NCBI RefSeq assembly: GCF_003318295.1 | Contig: NZ_QOCW01000005.1 | Span: 124,001 to 188,000, forward strand | DNA from: Bacillus taeanensis | GTDB lineage: Bacteria > Bacillota > Bacilli > Bacillales > UBA6769 | Reading direction: 5' to 3' | DNA: 64,000 bases | Shown: positions 18,539-27,404 of the stretch, in pieces | Layout of the letters: every line of letters starts with the position of its first letter | Position numbering within the stretch: the first letter of the stretch is position 1 | Position numbers and translations under genes: made by a program | Notes under the pieces: generated by a model | What the model was told of the DNA's origin: nothing | The model's input: only the letters and a program-made list of their open reading frames with translations | The model's database searches: none

Positions 18539-19066
18539 CTACGGTTTAATCTGCTCCATATCTTGTGCAATTGCTTCTTCAGAACGACTTTCTGTATATC
18601 GATCGACAACTTTTCCATCTTTATCAATTAAAAAGGTTGTTGGAATGGGACCAACGCCATATGCTTTAAATACTTCACTCGATTTATCGAGTAAGATTGG
18701 AAAACTTAAGCTATAGCGCTCAACAAATCTTCTAGCTGTTAATTCTGGTTCATTTACATTAACCGCTAGAATTTCAACCCCTTCATCTTTATATTTTTGA
18801 TAATTTTTATCCATTGCTGGCATTTCGGCTTTACAAGGCTCACAATATGTTGCCCAAAAGTTTAAGAAAACACCTTTTCCACGATAATCTTCAAGCTCGA
18901 CTGTTTTGCCGTTCATATCTGTTAACACAAAGCTTGGTGCTTGATCACCAATTTTAACAGGTGAATGCGCATCACCTAAAAATGTCGTAAAAAACGTGTA
19001 TCCAAGGGCAATCGCTATAATGACTAAGATACTTGTCCGCATAATCAATCGATTCTTCTTCATCAT
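18539..19066 (-). CDS. resA: Thiol-disulfide oxidoreductase ResA
   Basis: Membrane-anchored thioredoxin-fold protein that reduces apocytochrome c haem-binding cysteines outside the cell membrane. An N-terminal signal anchor spans residues ~10-29, and the active site is CEPC (Cys75 and Cys78) in FWATYCEPCKAEMP. The cis-proline region GPIPTTFLID follows. 175 residues. It heads the resABC operon, and a run of AT-rich DNA separates it from rluB. Confidence 0.94.
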   Translation of the reverse strand: MMKKNRLIMRTSILVIIAIALGYTFFTTFLGDAHSPVKIGDQAPSFVLTDMNGKTVELEDYRGKGVFLNFWATYCEPCKAEMPAMDKNYQKYKDEGVEILAVNVNEPELTARRFVERYSLSFPILLDKSSEVFKAYGVGPIPTTFLIDKDGKVVDRYTESRSEEAIAQDMEQIKP

Positions 19067-19144
19067 TACCCTCCTTTACTTCACTACTCTACTACTATTA
19101 CTATAACGTTTTGATTGATGTAACTATTAGTCGATTTTTGACGT

Positions 19145-19864
19145 TTATGTGACAGCTAATGCGCGTAATTGTTTCACTTCTTTTGGTGTTAACGGACGAA
19201 ATTCCCCTGTTGTTAACCCTTTTAATTCAAGAAAGCTGTATCGCTCACGCTTTAATTTTTCAACAGGATGACCTACTTGTTCAAGCATGCGGCGAACTTG
19301 ACGATTCCTTCCTTCATGAATCGTTAGCTCTAAAATCGCCGTGTTTTTTGCTCGATCTGCCGAAAGAACTTTCACTTTGGCTGGAGCTGTTTTCCCATCT
19401 TCCAGGTGAACACCTTTTTCAAGTTTTCGAATCGTTTCTTTTGTTGGTGTGCCTTTTACTTTTGCAATATATACTTTTTCAATTTTATGTTTTGGATGCA
19501 TCATTAAGTTGGCAAATTCTCCATCGTTTGTAAGAAGAATCGCGCCTGATGTATTATAATCTAAACGGCCTACTGGAAAGATGCGCTCCTTTATCATTGG
19601 AAAATAATCTGTAACGACTGTTCTTCCTTTATCGTCAGATGCTGCTGAAATAACGCCTGTTGGTTTATAAAATAAAAAATAGACCGGTTCTTCTCGCTCT
19701 ACCGGAATACCATTTACTTCGATACGATCATTTGGCCCTACTTTTGTACCAAGCTCAGTGACTGTTTGACCATTGACTGTTACTTTTCCTTCTTGAATTA
19801 ACACTTCCGATTTTCTTCGTGACGCAATTCCTGCTTTTGCAATTACTTTTTGTAAACGTTCCAT
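19145..19864 (-). CDS. rluB: 23S rRNA pseudouridine synthase RluB
   Basis: Converts a uridine near position 2605 (E. coli numbering) in 23S rRNA to pseudouridine. An N-terminal S4 domain (MERLQKVIAKAGIASRRKSE) is followed by the RsuA/RluB catalytic domain, with the aspartate in GRLDYNTSGAILLTNDG near residue 102, and NRQVRRML near 183. 239 residues. It lies between spmB and resA, the same order as in B. subtilis. Confidence 0.9.
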   Translation of the reverse strand: MERLQKVIAKAGIASRRKSEVLIQEGKVTVNGQTVTELGTKVGPNDRIEVNGIPVEREEPVYFLFYKPTGVISAASDDKGRTVVTDYFPMIKERIFPVGRLDYNTSGAILLTNDGEFANLMMHPKHKIEKVYIAKVKGTPTKETIRKLEKGVHLEDGKTAPAKVKVLSADRAKNTAILELTIHEGRNRQVRRMLEQVGHPVEKLKRERYSFLELKGLTTGEFRPLTPKEVKQLRALAVT

Positions 19865-19974
19865 TAATTTTCACCTCATCATACATCATACTCTTCCTCT
19901 TCTAATTTCTCAAGAGAATGATCATCCTTTTATTTCGAAAGCAATATTCAGGGTACTGTTACATAAAACAATAC

Positions 19975-20002
19975 AAAAACCCGGCTAATTGCCGAGTTTG
20001 TT
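19975..20002 (-). terminator. Terminator after spmB
   Basis: Stem CTCGGC / GCCGGG with an AATTA loop and a following U-run on the minus strand, 30 nt beyond the spmB stop. Confidence 0.75.
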
Positions 20003-20032
20003 TAAGTAAGAGATTCTCTTTTAGTATTATAG

Positions 20033-20557
20033 TCATTTAAAGACGATTGTAACAATAATAATGGAAGCAATTATTCCAATAAGGTCAGCAAGAAGTCCAA
20101 CTTTTAGAGCATCGCCCATTTTTTTAATTCCTACTGCTCCAAAATAAACGGTTAAAATATAAAAAGTGGTGTCTGTGCTTCCCTGCATCGTTGAGGCGAG
20201 ACGTCCAATAAAAGAGTCTGGTCCGTATGTTGCAATTAAATCTGTTGTTAATCCTAAAGCACCAGTGCCAGAAATTGGTCGCATTAATGCAAGTGGGACA
20301 ATTTCTGCTGGAGCACCGATCATTGAAAAAAGAGGTTTCAGCGCCTGAATAAGTGCTTCCATAGCTCCTGAAGCTCGAAAAACAGCGATGGCCACTAACA
20401 TTCCAACAAGATATGGGATAAGCGATATGGCCAGCTGAAACCCGTCCTTTCCACCTTCTACAAATGCCTCATATGTTGGTACTTTCTTAATTGTGCCATA
20501 TACTAAGATAAAACCTATTAATAAGGGAATAATCCAAATCGAAGCAGCGGTAATCAC
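20033..20557 (-). CDS. spmB: Spore maturation protein SpmB
   Basis: Membrane protein of the nucleoside-recognition (Gate) family needed for spore core dehydration. Several hydrophobic segments, with GALGLTTDLIATYGPDSFIG near residue 95-115 and TTFYILTVYFGAVGI near 130. 174 residues. The start overlaps the spmA stop by four bases, so SpmA and SpmB are coupled. Operon dacB-spmA-spmB as in B. subtilis. Confidence 0.92.
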   Translation of the reverse strand: MITAASIWIIPLLIGFILVYGTIKKVPTYEAFVEGGKDGFQLAISLIPYLVGMLVAIAVFRASGAMEALIQALKPLFSMIGAPAEIVPLALMRPISGTGALGLTTDLIATYGPDSFIGRLASTMQGSTDTTFYILTVYFGAVGIKKMGDALKVGLLADLIGIIASIIIVTIVFK

Positions 20558-21150
20558 TTTCTATCCCCCCTCTTTACTTTCCTTCTATAAAAATAGCGAT
20601 CAATTAAAATAGCACTAATCGTCGAAATCATGGTAGCAATAATTGTGGTACTTACAATTTCTGTAGGTGAGGCAGAATCGTATTGGATTCGGATGGCAAT
20701 GACTGTTGTAGGGATTAGTGTTAAGCTTGACGTATTAATCGCAAGCAGCGTTACCATGGAGCGGCTTGCTTCATCTTTATTGTCATTTAGTTCTTTTAAC
20801 TGTTTCATCGCTTGAATTCCCATTGGAGTTGCTGCATTGCCAAGTCCAAATAAGTTTGCAATCATATTTGATAAAATATACCCCATGGCAGGATGATCAC
20901 TTGGCACTTCTGGAAATATCTTTTTAGCAAGCGGTCTGGCAAGTTTTGCTAATCCATCAAGAAGCCCGGCGTTTTGAGCGATTTTCATTAATCCGAGCCA
21001 AAAAACCAACACACTAATTAAACCAATACAAATCGCTACCGCTTCCTTTGCTCCGTCAAAAATAGCCGCATTTACTTCTTCCATTGTCCCATTGATTGCT
21101 GCAAACACAAAACCAACAGCAAATAAAAACATCCATATAATATTAATCAT
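20554..21150 (-). CDS. spmA: Spore maturation protein SpmA
   Basis: Gate-domain membrane protein that acts with SpmB in spore core dehydration. Conserved ANLFGLGNAATPMGIQAM near residue 100-117 and an NTSSLTLIPTTVIAIR stretch are visible. I prefer ATG 21150, which overlaps the dacB stop by 8 nt behind GGGGT; an ATG at 21165 would add five residues without a clear site. About 198 residues. Confidence 0.9.
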   Translation of the reverse strand: MINIIWMFLFAVGFVFAAINGTMEEVNAAIFDGAKEAVAICIGLISVLVFWLGLMKIAQNAGLLDGLAKLARPLAKKIFPEVPSDHPAMGYILSNMIANLFGLGNAATPMGIQAMKQLKELNDNKDEASRSMVTLLAINTSSLTLIPTTVIAIRIQYDSASPTEIVSTTIIATMISTISAILIDRYFYRRKVKRGDRK

Positions 21151-22312
21151 AACTTGAAACCCCATTTAAAATTAAAAACAACTCTTTAAAAAACCCCCAA
21201 AACCCTTTCTTTTTCTTTACTTCAGGATCTCCTTCATAAAAAAGCGGAACTTCTCCAATCGTTTGATCTGTTAATTGAAAAAACATCTTTCCAACAGGAC
21301 GTGGAATACCATTTTCCGACCATTCATTTCCTTTTGGTGGATTGTAAAGTGTGAGCGAGGAACGAATTTGGTCAATTTCATCTTCTGTTAATGGATAAGA
21401 TAAAGAACGAGCTGCATATACTTTTCCTTTATAGAAGGGGTCTTTAATTCCGGTTATCTTTCCTTCTTCGACAAGACTTTTTAACTTATAATTGTTAAAT
21501 CCCCATTCAAACATTCCAATATGATCATTCCAATCATCCGGAGCATTTAATGTGACGGCAATTAAATTGAATCCATCTTTACTGGCAGTTGAAATAAGTG
21601 TTCGCTTTGCCCGTTTTGTATAACCGGTTTTTCCTCCAGTAGAGTATTTATATAAACGCAGCATTTTATTTTTATTTGACCAACTGCGATTCCATGATTC
21701 GCCCTCCTGAGGAGCACTGTACTTCTCGGCTGCAGAAATTTTCTGAAAGTTTTCATTTCCCATTGCATAGCGAGTTAACAGGGCCATATCATATGCTGTA
21801 GAATAATGATTTTCATGATCATCTAAACCATGGGGATTTGCAAATTCCGTATTCTTCATCCCAATTTCTTGGGCTTTTTGATTCATTAAATAAACAAAAC
21901 CATCAAGACTTCCCCCAACATATTCTGCAATCGCAACGGCAGCATCATTCCCTGATCTCAGCATAAGGCCATATACTAAATCCTCTAATGTTAGACTTTC
22001 TCCTTCTTTTAAATAAATACTTGATCCTTCTACCCTCACCATGCTGTCCGTAATTTTGACTTTTTCTTTCATCTTTCCAGACTCTATAGCAAGAATGGCC
22101 GTCATTACTTTTGTAATACTTGCAATTCTTCTTGTTGTATGAGCATCTTTTTCAAACAATACTCGTCCAGATTCCTGCTCCATTAAGATCGCGCTTTGAC
22201 CAGAAACAGATAAATTAGCAGCTTGAACATTTATCGGTATAGAAAAAGAAAAAAAAGATAGCATGAACATACAAACGATTAACACACTTTTTTGTATACA
22301 TGTTGTATGCAT
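21143..22312 (-). CDS. dacB: Sporulation D-alanyl-D-alanine carboxypeptidase DacB (PBP5*)
   Basis: Trims cortex peptidoglycan cross-linking during sporulation. Signal peptide at residues 1-31 ending near VQAA. Serine active-site motif SITKVM (Ser64, Lys67), SGN in LRSGNDAAVA near 138, and KTG in STGGKTGYTKR near 228. 389 residues. It heads dacB-spmA-spmB. A sigma-E-like promoter and a palindrome lie in the 90 nt upstream, matching mother-cell expression in B. subtilis. Confidence 0.9.
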   Translation of the reverse strand: MHTTCIQKSVLIVCMFMLSFFSFSIPINVQAANLSVSGQSAILMEQESGRVLFEKDAHTTRRIASITKVMTAILAIESGKMKEKVKITDSMVRVEGSSIYLKEGESLTLEDLVYGLMLRSGNDAAVAIAEYVGGSLDGFVYLMNQKAQEIGMKNTEFANPHGLDDHENHYSTAYDMALLTRYAMGNENFQKISAAEKYSAPQEGESWNRSWSNKNKMLRLYKYSTGGKTGYTKRAKRTLISTASKDGFNLIAVTLNAPDDWNDHIGMFEWGFNNYKLKSLVEEGKITGIKDPFYKGKVYAARSLSYPLTEDEIDQIRSSLTLYNPPKGNEWSENGIPRPVGKMFFQLTDQTIGEVPLFYEGDPEVKKKKGFWGFFKELFLILNGVSSYD

Positions 22313-22344
22313 CGAATCCCCGTCCCCTATTACGTTATTTGTAC

Positions 22345-22373
22345 AAGTTTATGCATAAACTTAGATGATATGA
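22345..22373 (-). promoter_or_regulatory. Candidate sigma-E promoter and overlapping palindrome upstream of dacB
   Basis: TCATATCA (22373-22366), a 12-nt spacer and CATAAACT (22353-22346) on the minus strand resemble sigma-E elements. The -10 lies inside a perfect 18-bp palindrome, AAGTTTATG/CATAAACTT (22345-22362), which may itself be an operator or merely the promoter. Confidence 0.45.
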
Positions 22374-22387
22374 TTAAGCTTCAAATG

Positions 22388-22413
22388 AAAAAGAGCTGAA
22401 TTTAATCAGCTCT
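22388..22413 (-). terminator. Terminator overlapping the end of bpsB
   Basis: AGAGCTGA / TCAGCTCT stem followed by U-rich sequence on the minus strand. The last codons and stop of the gene lie within the hairpin. Confidence 0.75.
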
Positions 22414-22962
22414 AGGATAAAAACGAGATTTAAATGCAAAATTTTTTTGATAATCCGTTTGTTCTAGTAAGATTTTTTCCTCCGCTGGAATACGAATAAA
22501 TAATAAAAGATAACTATTTAACAGCGTAAAAAGAACTGCGGTAAAATAAGCATTAAACATTAACGGCAGCATTAAAAGTTCGAGACAAACAACGAGATAA
22601 TTAGGATGACGCATATATTGATATGGTCCTTTTTTAATCACCTTACTGTTTGGAATAATTAATATCTTTGTATTCCAGTATCGTCCTAATGAAAGCAAAC
22701 TCCATATTCTTAAAACTTGAGCAAAACTAAAGAAGATGAAGGGAAAAATCCACCATTTTAAAAGCGTTCCGTTTAATGAATATTCAATGATAAAAGAAAC
22801 AAAGAAACTAACATGAAGCAATACAATCCACTTATAATGTTCAGCACCAGCTTCAATGCCGCCATTTTTTATAATCCACTTTTCATTACGCTTTGCAATG
22901 ACTAACTCAACGATTCTTTGAACAATCACAAAGAGGATGATAAACCAAAATAGTTTTTCCAT
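22402..22962 (-). CDS. bpsB: Isoprenylcysteine carboxyl methyltransferase-family protein (BpsB/YpbQ-like alkylpyrone methyltransferase)
   Basis: Small membrane methyltransferase with four to five hydrophobic helices and the ICMT-family signature GPYQYMRHPNYLVVCLELL near residue 112-130, which shapes the S-adenosylmethionine site. 186 residues. In B. subtilis the homologous gene methylates alkylresorcinol/alkylpyrone products of the adjacent type III polyketide synthase. Here the synthase ends only 3 nt upstream, which supports that role. Function is by homology and context, not shown by the sequence alone. Confidence 0.82.
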   Translation of the reverse strand: MEKLFWFIILFVIVQRIVELVIAKRNEKWIIKNGGIEAGAEHYKWIVLLHVSFFVSFIIEYSLNGTLLKWWIFPFIFFSFAQVLRIWSLLSLGRYWNTKILIIPNSKVIKKGPYQYMRHPNYLVVCLELLMLPLMFNAYFTAVLFTLLNSYLLLFIRIPAEEKILLEQTDYQKNFAFKSRFYPRAD

Positions 22963-22965
22963 TTT

Positions 22966-24060
22966 TCACCCCCACTCTAACAGTACAAGCTCTGAACTAA
23001 AGCCAGGTCCAAGTGCTGTCAGTAATCCTAGATCATGTTTCTGTTTATCTTCTTCGGTTTTCATAAATTTTTGGAGCACAAACAGTACTGTCGTTGATGA
23101 CATATTGCCATAATGCTTTAAGATATGGCTTGATATCGCTGTTTTTTCTTCTGAGAAACTCAATGTCTCTTCATAAGCTTCTAACACTTTGCGGCCGCCT
23201 GGATGGGCGACAAAGTGTTTAATGCTTTGCAGCTCGAGGTTATATAATTGTAAAAACCCCTTCACATTTTCTCCTAACCATGAACGAATAATGGACGGAA
23301 TATCTTTTGAAAATACAACATAAAGTCCGCCATTTTTTATATTCCATCCCATGACATCTTCTGAATGAGGCATTAAAGTCGATTGTGTTTCTTTTACAGC
23401 TGGAAGTAATGAAACTTTTTTTCTTTGTAAAAGAGCGGACTTTCTTCCTACTACTAGCGCACAGGCCGCTCCATCAGCAAATAAAGAAGTGCCTACTAAA
23501 TTACTTTTTGATAAATCATCTTTTTGAAATGTTAAGCTGCAAAGTTCAATCGATACAACAAGCACATTCGCATGTTGATAGGCTAAGCAGTACTCATGGG
23601 CACGAGCAATCCCTGCTGCTCCGCCGGCACATCCTAACCCCCATATCGGTATTCGTTTCGTGTGCTTGGAAAACGGAAGAATATTCATAATGCGAGCATC
23701 AATACTTGGTGTTGCCATTCCTGTACTTGAAATAAAAAAGATCGCATCAATTTCTTCATAAGAAACAGGTTCAATTAAAAATGTTGAACTATTTAAACAC
23801 TTCGTAATTGCTTCAATACTATATGTAAGAGCATGTTCAATATATAAATCATTTTTTTCTTGAAAGGAATGGTTTTTCGAAAACCATTCTAACGGCATTG
23901 AAAAATAACGCTCCTCAATTTGACCGTTATGAAAAACAGGCAATAACCGTTCAATATTTGTGTAGGAGTCTTTAAACAGCTCTTTTATAAAAGATAATAC
24001 TTCTTGTTGGGATAATTTATAAGGAGGGGAATGAGTATCAACAGATAAAATGACCGACAA
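22966..24060 (-). CDS. bpsA: Type III polyketide synthase (chalcone synthase-like), BpsA family
   Basis: Condenses fatty acyl-CoA starters with malonyl-CoA to aliphatic pyrones or resorcinols. Catalytic cysteine in PIWGLGCAGGAAG, histidine in FVAHPGGRKVL and asparagine in HYGNMSSTTV form the family triad. The frame is open to 24138, but family proteins start at SVILSVDTHSP. A TTG at 24060 with AAGGGAG six bases upstream gives about 364 residues, the usual length; GTG 24087 behind AGGGGA is the alternative. Sits upstream of bpsB with 3 nt between. Confidence 0.85.
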   Translation of the reverse strand: MSVILSVDTHSPPYKLSQQEVLSFIKELFKDSYTNIERLLPVFHNGQIEERYFSMPLEWFSKNHSFQEKNDLYIEHALTYSIEAITKCLNSSTFLIEPVSYEEIDAIFFISSTGMATPSIDARIMNILPFSKHTKRIPIWGLGCAGGAAGIARAHEYCLAYQHANVLVVSIELCSLTFQKDDLSKSNLVGTSLFADGAACALVVGRKSALLQRKKVSLLPAVKETQSTLMPHSEDVMGWNIKNGGLYVVFSKDIPSIIRSWLGENVKGFLQLYNLELQSIKHFVAHPGGRKVLEAYEETLSFSEEKTAISSHILKHYGNMSSTTVLFVLQKFMKTEEDKQKHDLGLLTALGPGFSSELVLLEWG

Positions 24061-24174
24061 AGGAATCTCCCTTTCTAGTTCATTCACTTTATTTCCCCTT
24101 ATTTTTTGTTCAATGAAGAAAGTTATACATTTTATCACCTTTTTATATGAGTAAAGAAGCTTTATTTTTCAACA

Positions 24175-24206
24175 ACAAAAAATCCATCTTATAAAAAGAT
24201 GGATTT
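24175..24206 (-). terminator. Terminator after ypuI
   Basis: AAAATCCATCTT / AAGATGGATTTT hairpin with a U-run on the minus strand, 12 nt past the ypuI stop. Confidence 0.8.
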
Positions 24207-24217
24207 TCATATTACCA

Positions 24218-24697
24218 TTATCCCATTTTCGCTTGGAGCTGATTACCGTAATACTCTAATTCTTCTCTAATTTCTTGAAATGACTTTTCTAAAGAAACCA
24301 TTAATTCTTTTAATGAAGCAGGAACATATTCATTAAACTGTATCGCACTTTTTCCTCTATATAATGCTCGACTATCTTCATGCCAGTAGTCATTGCGCGG
24401 ATGATAAAACTCTTCAATACAGCGATTATAAATCCAATTCAGTGCTCTTTCAGCAACTTCTTCTTGAAAAACAGCTCGACCTAATATGGCTGTACAATGA
24501 CCATGACCTTCATCACAAAACACTGAAATACGCCGCAGTGAAAATAACACCTCTTCATAATATTCTTGATAATCACCACAATCACTTACCATTTGAGATA
24601 CTGTCATTTCATTTAAATAGTCATTAATACTTTTTGAAACGAATGCTAATGTTTTCTCTGCTTGGTTCATATGGGTTTTTACAAGATCATCCCCCAT
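24218..24697 (-). CDS. ypuI: YpuI-family protein (DUF3907), function unknown
   Basis: About 159 residues, soluble, mostly helical, rich in Glu/Gln, with no signal peptide or membrane segment. CDEGHGHCTAILGR near residue 72 contains closely spaced Cys/His that could bind metal, and NWIYNRCIEEFYHPRNDYW follows. The same gene lies between scpB and dacB in B. subtilis. ATG 24697 with GGGGGAAG upstream is preferred to the TTG at 24712. No function is known to me. Confidence 0.72.
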   Translation of the reverse strand: MGDDLVKTHMNQAEKTLAFVSKSINDYLNEMTVSQMVSDCGDYQEYYEEVLFSLRRISVFCDEGHGHCTAILGRAVFQEEVAERALNWIYNRCIEEFYHPRNDYWHEDSRALYRGKSAIQFNEYVPASLKELMVSLEKSFQEIREELEYYGNQLQAKMG

Positions 24698-24811
24698 GTA
24701 TGCTTCCCCCAATACCGTAAAATAGTTACACGGATTTTTTCATGCTAGTTGGTATTATTATACGATAAAACATCAATGTTAACAGCAATTTTTGTTAGAA
24801 AATGAGCTTAA

Positions 24812-25222
24812 CTAATTTAAGAGAAAAACGGATGACTTTAATTCAACGCTTTCTTGCTTTTCTATTTTTTCAAACATAGATTTTACTTCTTCATAATTAA
24901 TATTTTTAAAATATGTAGAAAATTCCTGAAGTGAATTAATATAAACTCGTCTTCTCTTTTTAAAATCAGGATTATTAATGAAACATAGAAATGCAGCAAT
25001 ATCTCGAAAGTAAATATCTCGATCAGCAATCGTAAAAATAGGGTCGCTTTCAAATGGCGTTATTTCTGAAATCTTTTCTTCAAAATATCGTAAATAAAGT
25101 ACATAAAACGTTTTTTCTTCACCCTTATCTAAATAAACAATTTCAGAGCGATTAAAAAATTCCTCTGGTGTATTTGACTTTGATTTTTCTAGTTCATATC
25201 CTTTCAATTGAAGGATTTTCAT
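24812..25222 (-). CDS. Hypothetical protein, unrecognised
   Basis: 136 residues, charged, rich in Glu, Lys, Phe and Tyr, with no signal, membrane helix or motif I recognise. A C-terminal helix-prone segment around residues 105-130 is highly charged. ATG 25222 has a TAAGGAAT ribosome site. It stands alone between ypuI and scpB with about 100 nt on one side and 80 nt on the other and is absent from the B. subtilis order I know, so it may be lineage-specific. Confidence 0.6.
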   Translation of the reverse strand: MKILQLKGYELEKSKSNTPEEFFNRSEIVYLDKGEEKTFYVLYLRYFEEKISEITPFESDPIFTIADRDIYFRDIAAFLCFINNPDFKKRRRVYINSLQEFSTYFKNINYEEVKSMFEKIEKQESVELKSSVFLLN

Positions 25223-25301
25223 ATTCCTTAAAACACCCTTTCATTAAATAGATGGTTACTAAATTATACCATATCTAATAAAAGAACAGCGATCAATAGC
25301 C

Positions 25302-25889
25302 TCACTGCTCTTCAAGTGTTTGTTGAAATTTTTCAAAAAACAAATCTGCTTCTTCATCAAATGAAATTTGTGCACCTGCTTCGGGAAGCGGCGGCAGCTC
25401 TTGCAGAGACTTTAATCCAAATGCTTCTAAAAATTCTTTTGTTGTGCCGTATAAAATTGCACGTCCTGTTCCTTCCGCACGACCAACTTCTTTAATTAAC
25501 TCCTTATTTATTAACGTTTGCAGCGGCCTTTCTGTTTTTACCCCCCGTACTTCTTCGACTTCAGCACGGGTAATCGGCTGCTGATAGGCAATAATTGCTA
25601 ATGTTTCAAGCGCGGCTTGAGAAAGTGTGCCGCTTCTCGGCGACTCGATCAGCTTTTTATAGTAATCAGCATGTGCTGCTTTCGTTGTTAACTGAAAAAC
25701 ACCTGCTACTTCAACAAGTTCAAACCCTCGTTCTTCTGATTGATACTCTTTACTTAATTGTTCAAGGAGCTGTTGAGCTTCATTGTGATCAATCTCTAAA
25801 ACTTCTGCTATTTGCTTCAGTTCAATTCCTTCTTCCCCAACGACAAATAATAGTCCTTCTATTATAGCTTTTTTCTCTTTATCAGACAC
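25302..25889 (-). CDS. scpB: Segregation and condensation protein ScpB
   Basis: Kleisin-associated winged-helix protein of the SMC-ScpAB condensin. ALETLAIIAYQQPITRAEVEEVRG near residue 90-113 and the turn GTGRAILYGTTKEFLEAFGL near 140 are typical. 195 residues. The GTG start (25889) directly abuts the scpA TGA stop, so the two are coupled and made in fixed ratio. Confidence 0.94.
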   Translation of the reverse strand: MSDKEKKAIIEGLLFVVGEEGIELKQIAEVLEIDHNEAQQLLEQLSKEYQSEERGFELVEVAGVFQLTTKAAHADYYKKLIESPRSGTLSQAALETLAIIAYQQPITRAEVEEVRGVKTERPLQTLINKELIKEVGRAEGTGRAILYGTTKEFLEAFGLKSLQELPPLPEAGAQISFDEEADLFFEKFQQTLEEQ

Positions 25890-26645
25890 TCATTTGTTAC
25901 TCCCTTCATTCTTTGAAACGAAAATCTCTGCAAAATTACCTTCCTGTTCACAACAGATTTGATTTTTCTTCATTAATTCTAAAACCGCTAAAAATGTTAC
26001 CACAATATGTTCACGATTAGGAAAAGGAAACAAGTCTTCAAAACGTTTTCTAACTTTACCTTCAGCTAATTCTGATAAGATTTCTTTCATTCTTGTAGAA
26101 ATTGGAATTTCTTGGCGGTGAATCGTCGTTTTCTTTGGCTGCTTATTTTTTTTTCTTTCCATTAATCGCTTAAACGCAGCTAACATATCGTAAATTGAAA
26201 CATCCGAAACCTTCTCTACCGTATCATTAGAAGATAGAAAGGCACTTAAATCTCCCTGTGGACGTGTATATACTAAACTGCGCTCCTGCTCATGCTCTTT
26301 TAACACATTTGCGGCTTCTTTAAACTTTCTATACTCGATTAAACGATTCATTAACTCTTCACGGGGATCTTCTTCCTCAAATCCTTCATCAAAATCTTCC
26401 ATTAATATTTCTTCTCGTTTCGGCAGCAATGTTTTGCTTTTAATCGCAAGAAGCGTTGCTGCCATTACAAGAAACTCACTTGCAACATCAAGCTCTAATT
26501 CCTGCATTGCATGAATATATTCCAAATACTGCTCCGTAATTTCTGAGACTGGAATGTCATAAATATCGATTTCAAGACGATTTATAAGGTGAAGAAGAAG
26601 ATCAAGCGGGCCTTCAAAGGCATCAATTTTCACGCTGTACTGCAT
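25890..26645 (-). CDS. scpA: Segregation and condensation protein ScpA (kleisin)
   Basis: Bridges the SMC head domains in bacterial condensin, needed for chromosome segregation. Opens with [19 protein letters not shown] and carries [19 protein letters not shown] near residue 61-79, both family hallmarks. The middle is acidic and the C-terminal winged helix contains [12 protein letters not shown]. 251 residues. The 26,646-26,810 interval to the next (divergent) gene holds only AT-rich promoter-like DNA. Confidence 0.94.
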   Translation of the reverse strand: MQYSVKIDAFEGPLDLLLHLINRLEIDIYDIPVSEITEQYLEYIHAMQELELDVASEFLVMAATLLAIKSKTLLPKREEILMEDFDEGFEEEDPREELMNRLIEYRKFKEAANVLKEHEQERSLVYTRPQGDLSAFLSSNDTVEKVSDVSIYDMLAAFKRLMERKKNKQPKKTTIHRQEIPISTRMKEILSELAEGKVRKRFEDLFPFPNREHIVVTFLAVLELMKKNQICCEQEGNFAEIFVSKNEGSNK

Positions 26646-26810
26646 GATTTATTCTGTCTCCTTCTTTTTTAATTAGTAATTGAACAAGAAATATTTTATC
26701 ATATTGCTTCTATGAGATATATACGTATTCCTTTTTAAAGGTTCGCATAAAGAATTTTATTACAGCTCATGCTAATTATAATAAATAACGTCTAACAAAG
26801 GAGAGTATGT

Positions 26811-26999
26811 ATGAACTTTACAAGAATATCTGAAAACGGACCTTATCATACGTATCAATGCCAATTTGCTGATTATACGTACACAGTCATCCATGATCAA
26901 GAACGAAATGAAATTCTTGATATCCGCCCCTCTACATTAGGAGGAATTGACACGATCAAGCATGCTTTTCAAAATCATTTAAAAAATCAAAATGAATAG
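26811..26999 (+). CDS. Small hypothetical protein (62 aa)
   Basis: 62 residues with a strong AAAGGAGAG ribosome site 8 nt before the ATG and a good terminator immediately after the stop, so it is very likely expressed. Aromatic- and His-rich first half (YHTYQCQFADYTYTV), then a short helix-prone C-terminus. No membrane segment. I do not recognise a family. It begins the plus-strand island between scpA and ribT. Confidence 0.65.
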   Translation: MNFTRISENGPYHTYQCQFADYTYTVIHDQERNEILDIRPSTLGGIDTIKHAFQNHLKNQNE

Positions 27000-27002
27000 T
27001 AT

Positions 27003-27036
27003 AAAACTGCTGGTGACGCACACCGGCAGTTTTTTG
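27003..27036 (+). terminator. Terminator after the 62-aa gene
   Basis: AAACTGCTGGTG / CACCGGCAGTTT stem followed by TTTTTT, three bases past the stop. Confidence 0.85.
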
Positions 27037-27123
27037 TGATCATGACGATATAAATTCAATTGTTGGCATGAAAGAAAAACAATATTATCATAAAGGAAAT
27101 ACTTCGTTAGGAGGGGAAAAATA

Positions 27124-27351
27124 ATGAGTACATGCAACCTTAATCACAGTTTAGAAGATGTTAAAAAGAAACTGGAATCTCAGCACGATTATTTACCAAA
27201 TAATCTTTATGATGGGCTTTCTTCATTTTTACGGCAAGATTTAAATCAAGAAACGTTAAATGAGGTTTTTCATCTATTAAAGAAGTATGATCTTGCATCA
27301 AATGAAGAGCAGGAAAAGCGAAACGAGCAGATCAAGCAGCTGCTCAGTTAA
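27124..27351 (+). CDS. Small helical hypothetical protein (75 aa)
   Basis: 75 residues, predicted all-helical and strongly charged, ending in a Glu/Lys/Gln-rich helix (NEEQEKRNEQIKQLL). The ribosome site AGGAGGGG lies 8 nt before the ATG and the bidirectional terminator follows 10 nt after the stop. No signal peptide, membrane helix or family that I recognise. Confidence 0.62.
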   Translation: MSTCNLNHSLEDVKKKLESQHDYLPNNLYDGLSSFLRQDLNQETLNEVFHLLKKYDLASNEEQEKRNEQIKQLLS

Positions 27352-27360
27352 CGGATAACT

Positions 27361-27404
27361 AAAAGAGGAAGCTGTATAGCGACTACTTAGCAGCTTCCTC
27401 TTTT
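27361..27404. terminator. Bidirectional terminator between convergent genes
   Basis: AAAAGAGGAAGCTG / CAGCTTCCTCTTTT, 14-bp arms, U-runs on both strands. It overlaps the last codons of the DUF192 gene on the minus strand. Confidence 0.85.
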
